A stretch of DNA of 64,000 bases, taken from assembly GCA_007922305.1 (NCBI GenBank), contig ML677330.1:1329109-1393108 (forward strand). Reading direction: 5' to 3'. Below the pieces are notes generated by a model, which had not been told where the DNA came from, did not search any database, and worked only from the letters and a program-made list of their open reading frames with translations. Position numbers and translations under genes: made by a program. The first letter of the stretch is position 1. Each line of letters opens with the position of its first letter. This stretch comes from Dermatemys mawii. Its lineage: Eukaryota; Chordata; Testudines; Dermatemydidae. Shown in pieces: positions 57,085 to 64,000 of this stretch.

Positions 57085-58689
57085 GCTATCTATTTATAAA
57101 TTATGGACCTCTGGGATCATTTACTTCATTAAGTAGATATTCCTAATATGCTTGTTCTTCAACAATACATATCACTTCTAAGCAAGTGCAAATTAATGTA
57201 TCTACACACCAATATTTATATATAAATCCATCAGAGTATGTTCTCAGGTATTTAAATGCATTGTCTGTGTGCCCAGTTGGATTGTGGAATATCAAAATTA
57301 ATTCCAACTGCCCTGCTGGATATTGAAAGACATTGTTTTATTGACATCTTTATTTAATATAAAAATGCTCTGAGAAATGTGTTTGGCAAATGATATTGCT
57401 CTTGTGGATCACACTGCTTCAGAAGCATGACTTCTGAGGAAACACTAGATCTTGTAACAGAAATATCTTTAAATCTTCTAGATAGGCAGTCCACAGGGAA
57501 AGGTTTAAGAAAGGATCAAAGCTTGTCCTTTCAGCTTGAATTATTCCATTACAGCTGAATGTGACATAATTACAAAAGATGTTGGATGTGGAATCTCATC
57601 AGGATTATCTGACACTCATCTTTGTTGAAAAAGTCTCCCCAGCTGTTGCTCTGATAGCACAAATGTGACAGGAGTGCAGAGCACAAAAGTACTTGTAAGT
57701 GACCAGTGCTTTGGAGCTAACTTAGGTTCCCTAGGCCATTTTGTGACTTTCAGTTATCACAAATATCAATGCTGTGTAAAACAGAGTTATGGGTGGCAGA
57801 AGAAGGAGGACATACTACATAAAGTTTCGCCATCTCTTATGAGTAAAGAATAGTTTCCTACCACATCAGAAAGCTCAGATGAGTTTTTAATTAGACATAC
57901 ATTATTAAATTAGAAGCACATATTGTTAGTTATATGTTCCCCTTTCCCTACAAAGTCAACCTAATTTTGTGCCCATTTTTGGTATTTACCTGCAGCAGAA
58001 TCAACAGTTTCACTTGCCCTGTTTGTTCTCATTAAGAAGACTGAGACAATTTACATTTCTCATACTGTTTGCTAGAGCTTGCCAATCAGTACATCTAACT
58101 TACACTTGTAAAAGACTTTATTTTTTCCCTACTATGTTATAATTTTGTATCAATTTTTTTTACTTCTACAGAGGGAGTTCAGTGGCAAAATAGAACATCA
58201 AACATAAAATGCTGAATAATTACCCATTCTGGAGGATTTGGTAGCTGTAAAAATACTTTTCTTTCCTTCCTTGTCATGGATTACATTTTCTTCATACATT
58301 ATTAATGAAGTTAAACTACTAGTAACATGCCAAATGTGCTGCATAGGAGATTTGTGCTTAATCCAGCACAAAACAGGCCCAGTCACATAATGATAGAAAA
58401 AAAGAACAAATGTCAACAGTTTCACACTGGGACTAGATTAAGCAGACCATACTTACTGATTTCTTACATAGGGATTATCTCACTTTTAGTGCTATGAGAA
58501 GGAAGGCCACACTTCTACATTATTAACACAGAACTGCACCTGAGAAAACGACAACAGTCTCCCAGAATCTACTTCCAGACCATTGCCTGCTGCACTGCCA
58601 TTTATTAGATATTACAGTCTTAAACTGTGATGTGGGTATTAGACTATATAAAAATTTCTAATAGTGGCATACAAGCTATTATCGCTTTA
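57085..58689. other. Long AT-rich non-coding stretch
   Basis: Nothing recognised. Confidence 0.45.
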
Positions 58690-58920
58690 GAGCCCAATCC
58701 AGCACCCATTGATTTTAATGAGATTTGGATACAGCCCTTAGGCAAACAAATAGTATATTATTTCCACGTGAATCCAGTTAGATCATGCTCAAAATAACTG
58801 GGGTTTGCTGTTTACCTTTCTAAAAGTCAGGTTTGAAGACTTCCAGTGGCTTAATGCTTGATCCTGCAAATAATTAAAGCATCTTCTTACATACTCATTG
58901 AAGTCAGAACTACTTGTGGA
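58690..58920. repeat. Two fragments of palindromic MITEs
   Basis: GAGCCCAATCCAGCACCCAT then TGATTTTAATGAGATTTGGA at 58690-58730. TGCTTGATCCTGCAAATAAT then ACATACTCATTGAAGTCAGA at 58855-58911 is one half of the AAGCATGTG subfamily. A further fragment (AGCATGTACTTAAGTGTATT) lies at 59068-59088. Confidence 0.5.
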
Positions 58921-60114
58921 AATGAGAGCAATACACCCACTACCGAGTATATACAAGATTAGGCACTTGGTAGGCAGTTTTGTCACAACTAATATTGGTG
59001 TTCAAACAAGGATTTTTTAAAATCTCCAATTTATCCATGCTATTCACTAGACCCCGTGGCAGATAAGCATGTACTTAAGTGTATTCCTATTCAGGAGAGC
59101 TACTTACGTGTTGTCCTGAACTGGGGTTCAGATTGGCAGATTTGAGATCCTCTGTGATTCAGAAAGGGTTTACATGTTCACATGACAGAATTAGTTTACC
59201 CTAATAAATCCAAATTAAAAAAAAGTGATATATATTTGTAATTTTATTGTAATTTGCCTGCTAAAACCCTGGAGTCTTTACACCCTTATCAAGGCAAAAT
59301 TCACTGACATACAGTAACAGGAATCAGAACCTTAAGAAACTAAAAGGTTCTTTCCAACAACTTCTGTAGAAAATATGACATGAACTAAGTCAGTCTGTAG
59401 GCCCAGCCCCTTTCCATACCAATCCTTGGCCCCAGTCATGGCAGAGGCACTCTGAGAGGAAGAACACGCTGTATGCTGCCCAGAAAGGAGGAGTGGGATT
59501 TGTCATTCCCCAGGGGGCAAACAAATTCACAGATCCAATGGCCAGTCCTCTATGAAATCTATATGGAAGCCCTATGCCTCCATACCAACTTTGGGCGTCT
59601 TGCTTCCTGCTGTGGAACCCAGTCAGCGTTACTCTATTGGAGCAGCTCTGCTCCACCTTCCTGTGAGTGTCATATGAACTCATGTTGAAACATGGTTTTG
59701 GAGCATGGACCGGAGTCTCAGAAAGTGACAGACAGCATTAATTTAGGATTCTTTGTACAGCCTCCAGAGGTTTTTTTTAATCCAGTCCTCCTCCTCCTCC
59801 CTAGTCATGGATGTCAGACTTCCCAGAAAGGTATCTGTGGGATCTAGGACAGGAAGAGACAGTACTGAGGTCCCCCAGACATTTCCTTCCACAAAGGTTA
59901 GGGAATGTCCATTAAGGGAAGGACCTTTCCTAGCAAAGCTAATGGCACTACATTCCACCTTGGTCTTCTTAAAATGGCATTGTAAATATAGCCAGGTATG
60001 TATGCCTTGACTTGGTTTGATAGTAGGACTTTTGTCAGCACAGCTACATCAGTCAGGGATCACACCTTTTCATGCTCCTGACCAGCAGAAGTCTGTAGTA
60101 TGGATATGGTTTTA
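58921..60114. other. Non-coding stretch
   Basis: 59380-59690 is G+C-richer with open frames on both strands, but no domain; possibly an old repeat. Otherwise nothing recognised. Confidence 0.35.
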
Positions 60115-60200
60115 GACCCTAAGGCTTTCAGGGCAAGGATCATATCTTTTCTGTGTTTGTACAGCAGCCAGCACAATGGGTTCCAATCCAAATATAGTTC
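60115..60200 (-). repeat. Old dispersed amniote repeat fragment, reversed
   Basis: TTTCAGGGCAAGGATCATAT, CTTTTCTGTGTTTGTACAGC and AGCCAGCACAATGGGTTCCA match the 44625 copy. Confidence 0.65.
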
Positions 60201-61274
60201 AGGGGTACTACCAAACTATAAGTATTTACCAAAAATTTGATAACAATCTGAGGAATATTTTTTAGTTCCTGGGAAAGGTGGCAAACCAATGGCCCTTAGC
60301 AACAGATTTCTCTGTTTACAAAACAGGAACAGCAAGGATGACTGCTGGGCAAGCTTTCACTTCTACTCCACCACCCCACCTGGAGGGATCAACTCAAAGC
60401 TAGGAAGATCGACCAATCTCCCAATCTCCCACCATAGGCACTTCTTCCTTTCTATACCACTTCCCCCCACACACACACCAGAAGGCACCTGTAGCCACTG
60501 ATGCTTTCAGCACCATGTCATCTAGACCTATTCGGAGCAGGGTACGACAACCTGGTGCTTAGATGTAATCCAGTCTACAATGAAGTGCCAGCCACTGGCA
60601 GTAGCAAAGATGGGCAATGTTAAGTGAAAGGGGTTGGTATAGGCACAACCTGTGTTGATACTGAGAACGGGATTGCCATTAACTGGTAAATATGGGCCAA
60701 ATCAGTCTTCAGCCATGGTGGGCAGCCATGACTCCTAAGGAGCAGTGAGAGTTCAGCAGCTCACAGAATATTTAGCCATTGTTAGTAAGTTTGCAGTGTT
60801 TACGTAGCAGACCAAGTAGACAATAAAATTGCAAAATTCTTAGAGAGAGCTCACTATCGAAGTGCGACAGGAAGATCATACTCCTTCAGCACCCCATATT
60901 GCCAGACCAGACTGTGCCTTTAAAAGCATAGGCCAGGCACTGGGACAGTACAAAGCTGCAGTGCCTTGGGAAAAGTTCTGGAGATTGTACCGCAGACATT
61001 CCTTGGCTGTACTAACCATTTGCTCCCATCTCTTCTCAGCCAATTCTGCAGACCACTTGGAGGGGCCAGAAGAAAAGTTCCTGTGCTTCCCTGATTGCAG
61101 GGAATGTGATTGTTCCCCATCTGTTGTGAAAGATGCAAGGGGGAAAAGGCTCCTTGCCCCAGAACTATACTAAAATTCTAATAAGGCAGCCCAGGAGAGA
61201 GTCTTTGGGCTGAAAGAGAAAACCCTGTGCATTTATACTGCAGCTAGTACTTCCATACAAGTTATGGAGGCAAT
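60201..61274. other. Non-coding stretch
   Basis: A 103-codon plus frame at 60862-61173 has no recognisable domain and is overlapped by an equally plausible minus frame. Confidence 0.4.
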
Positions 61275-61340
61275 CCACCCCCACTGGAGTCAACGAAAGG
61301 ACACTTCTTGATTTCAATGGGCACTGGACTGGGCCCTCTA
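61275..61340. repeat. Palindromic MITE relic fragment
   Basis: CCCACTGGAGTCAACGAAAG followed by TTGATTTCAATGGGCACTGG. Confidence 0.5.
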
Positions 61341-62861
61341 TACCCTTTTGTATTGCTTCAGTCCCACTAACCCATTAATGTATTTGTTTACATGCATCAC
61401 TTAGTTTGTGATTCTCTTTCTTCTCTCCTGTACCAACAAACTGTGCTTTTATTAGAGATAATGGAACTAGATGTGGTGACTTAAATTAGGATCACAGGCT
61501 GCTTTTGGGAAAAGGAAACTGAAGCCTCGCTAGGGAGTAAACAGTAACACTCTAAGCCACCAGTCAAGATTAAGAAAATTGAATTTCTCCACAAACATTG
61601 CCGAAAAGGGCCAGTACGTCCATGCCAGTGTGGGCAGAGGGAAAGTCAATGACTTGAGGCGCACCAGGTTTAGTTACATGGTTTCAGTTTGCATTGTACA
61701 AGAATCACATATTTCTAGAATGGATGGGAGTTGCATCTAGTCCTACTTCCACGAGGCTTGACACATTTAGGTTTTCTGTTTTCTTGGCATTTGGTAAAGT
61801 TACTATCCTCTGTAGACAGGTAAGCTGAACAAGAAGATTTGAAACAGAAGAATATGTACAGTATTTAATAAATTCTGTTTTGCTCTGCGACACAATAAAA
61901 TAATAAGTGAATTCGTTTTACAAATGTATGTGAGGTTAGTATTCAGTAAGAGATATTTCTCCATTAGAAAACCTTGATACTCAAAATGAGTTCAAAAGGG
62001 ATTAATAAATTGGTCCAGCAGGTGCTAATCAATATTGTGAATGAAAAACTAATAAAAACTGCCACACGTATGCCAAAGGGGAAATCATCCAAGAATGAAA
62101 TTGACATAACACAAGTGCATTGTATCCTTCAACAAACACATGTAAAACATATTAAATAGATATCAGTTTCCAGTGCAGAAGTGTGTACTCTTTCAGCTGC
62201 ATTAATATACCTAATTTCACTAGGCAAAAGCATTTTTCTAAATTTTAAATGCTAAAATATTGAATTCCAGATGCATAAACAATGTAATATTTTTATCTAA
62301 TGTGCACTCGATATTTGGGTTTCTTTTTCAAAAAAGAAAATGCACGCTAGATTTTAATTACTATTGTAGACAGCTTTTTGCCAGAGCTTTGAACTCTGGC
62401 AGAAAATCCCTGTAGATTTGCATAAAAAGCTGGCATTCCCTCCTATTTGCCCATTGAGCTCACATACAGTGACAGATTGTCAGGATAGGCAATGCTTATC
62501 CAATTTTAACATCTGAGAAACACGGGTTGACCAAAGCAATATTCACTTTTACAAAGCTAACATTTTAACAAGACACCTTTTTAACAATAATTATAGCGAT
62601 GTTATAAACTGGTATTTTTACAATAGCTATATAAGCTATATACGGCACGGATTGCCCTCTGTCTCTCCATATTTGCAAAGATACTGATGGCTTCTGCAAT
62701 GCTAACTTCTCTGCCAGCCTCAGCTTCTAGCTCCCGAAACTCACCATCCTTCCTTTTGGTAGCCTAGTTTAGGATTCCTGGAGAAAAAAAGTTTGTGCCA
62801 GGCTGAGTAGTGCTTCGGGTTTCTCTGTCTGAGAATAGATAGGTCCCATCATTCCAGATTT
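61341..62861. other. Long AT-rich non-coding stretch
   Basis: Nothing recognised beyond short A/T runs. Confidence 0.45.
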
Positions 62862-62932
62862 AGGGCCTCATCTGACCCATATTGAAAAGACTCCCCTTGA
62901 CTTCAATGGGAATACGATTGGACCCTTAGTTC
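62862..62932. repeat. Palindromic MITE relic, best copy of the CTTGACTTCAATGGGA core
   Basis: GGGCCTCATCTGACCCATAT, then CCTTGACTTCAATGGGAATA and GATTGGACCC. Confidence 0.65.
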
Positions 62933-63369
62933 TTTCTAAAAATAAAGAGAACAAACAAATGAATGTCTTTAAAGTGGAGCAAAAACACCTGTCTGGACAA
63001 TATATTTCCTTAGTTTTTATACTTTCATTTATTTGACCAGCCACTCCTTGGTATTCTTGGTTTGTCTTGGTAGGACAAACAACCCAAGAATATGAAGTTT
63101 ACTGGGGAAACTCACTGGTGAATAAATTCTCCTAGAAACCAAGGAACTAAATTGACAGCATGTTAAAAATTTAAACCAATTTGTGCACATCTCTAAAACT
63201 GTAGGAAAAAGTATCCTTGCTACTCAAACCAGCTCTCGAAAATGTCTCAGCAAATATTATAGCCAATGTTAACATCTCAGAAAGGAGACATTGGTCTGTA
63301 AACAATCTAATGATAGTCAAACACCAGGTATGATGGAACCCTAAGCACTGTCAGACATCAAAAACTTCC
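62933..63369. other. Non-coding stretch
   Basis: Nothing recognised. Confidence 0.35.
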
Positions 63370-63565
63370 TAACTGCCAGTGTGTTTAAGAACTGAAATAA
63401 ATTGCCTAAAGAGATTGTGGAGTCTCCATCACTGGAGATTTTTAAGAGCTGGTTAGACAAACATCTGTCAGAGATGGTCTAGATAATACTTAGCCTTGCC
63501 ATGAGTGCAGGGGACTGGACTAGATGACCTCTTGAGTTCCCTTCCAATTCTATCATCAAAAAGAG
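63370..63565 (+). mobile_element. CR1-type LINE, 3' end fragment
   Basis: GAAATAAATTGCCTAAAGAG, ATTGTGGAGTCTCCATCACT, GGAGATTTTTAAGAGCTGGT, TAGACAAACATCTGTCAG and GGGACTGGACTAGATGACCT, then CTTGAGTTCCCTTCCAATTC and TATC: the full order of a CR1 3' end, terminating at the expected ATTCTAT-like tail. Confidence 0.85.
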
Positions 63566-64000
63566 CATGAGCCATTCCTGCTACGTTCTGTCAGGTGACA
63601 TGAATGGAGCAGATCATCCACTATGGATTTTTCTTAATGCATATGGAGTTAAAAGTTTGTTCTTTGCCCCAGGCTTGATGTTACCAATTATTAAACAGTA
63701 TTACTTTGCTTATTAAAAGGACTGGTCAAAATTGCTGAAGATCCACTAGAATTCTGTGACTTTTTTTTTTTGGCCTGTTCATTTTGCATCATTTGCCAGT
63801 GTCCTGGCTACACCAGAAGTTAGACAGAAAACAAATGACATGGTTTATTTAGGTTGCAACTTCATTATTTATAATATCTGGAAATACCTGACAATAAGTT
63901 GTACCAGGAAGAGCATCATTATTCCCTTAATCATTTCCACATAGTTGGGAGGGCTGCGATTAGCCCCCCCACTTCCCAACCTGGTGCCAGCCAGCCTGCC
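63566..64000. other. Non-coding stretch with a GC-rich right edge
   Basis: 63940-64000 becomes G+C-rich (GGGAGGGCTGCGATTAGCCC, CTGGTGCCAGCCAGCC), probably the start of another element cut by the window edge. Confidence 0.35.

Noticed and set aside
1..64000. CRISPR arrays, operons, bacterial-type promoters or rRNA
   Set aside because: No regularly spaced repeats with unique spacers and no bacterial gene layout; sequence is vertebrate.

Overview
This is vertebrate nuclear DNA. It is AT-rich, has long stretches of decayed non-coding sequence, and is dense in old interspersed repeats. Several CR1-type LINE 3' ends, many hAT-type non-autonomous DNA transposons, and several short dispersed families that I associate with turtle (and to some extent crocodilian) genomes point to a sauropsid, most probably a turtle. 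That assignment rests on recognising repeat families, not on a database search. I could not support any host protein-coding exon, tRNA, rRNA or CRISPR array, so the window reads as intergenic or deep-intronic DNA.

Layout. 1-11 kb: a short open frame at the left edge, a large foldback at 1.64-1.87 kb, a hAT MITE with a perfect 8-bp target duplication (4720-4987), AT-rich repeats and a CpG-rich MITE (10085-10364). 11-19 kb: a CR1 tail, a solo LTR (11417-12075, minus), MIR-like and CR1 fragments. 19.4-21.1 kb: a 1.7-kb GC-rich hAT-like element. 21.4-25.2 kb: small hAT MITEs, a tRNA-like double foldback and a CR1 tail. 25.2-27.5 kb: the only substantial coding remnant, a broken ORF of about 565 codons on the minus strand (25370-27066) of a zinc-cluster, transposase-like family, with four exact copies of a 10-bp motif upstream. 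30.7-32.4 kb and 45.8 kb: three retroposed copies of one short element with 12-14-bp target duplications, one only 36 bp long. 34-45 kb: more hAT MITEs, palindromic MITEs and AT-rich repeats. 48.0-49.7 kb: a second copy of the 1.7-kb hAT-like element, inverted. 50.9-51.5 kb: a second copy of the solo LTR, inverted. 52-64 kb: LTR-like fragments, foldback MITEs, a CR1 tail and long unremarkable stretches.

Nothing here forms an operon or pathway. The content is the history of mobile elements: retroposition (CR1, MIR-like and a short tailless retrosequence), LTR insertion followed by recombination to solo LTRs, and repeated waves of cut-and-paste MITEs. The most interesting points are the broken transposase-like ORF with its upstream motif array, the two intact-ended 1.7-kb GC-rich hAT-like elements whose interior I cannot identify, and the recurring palindromic MITEs that share a CATTGACTTCAATGG-type core.
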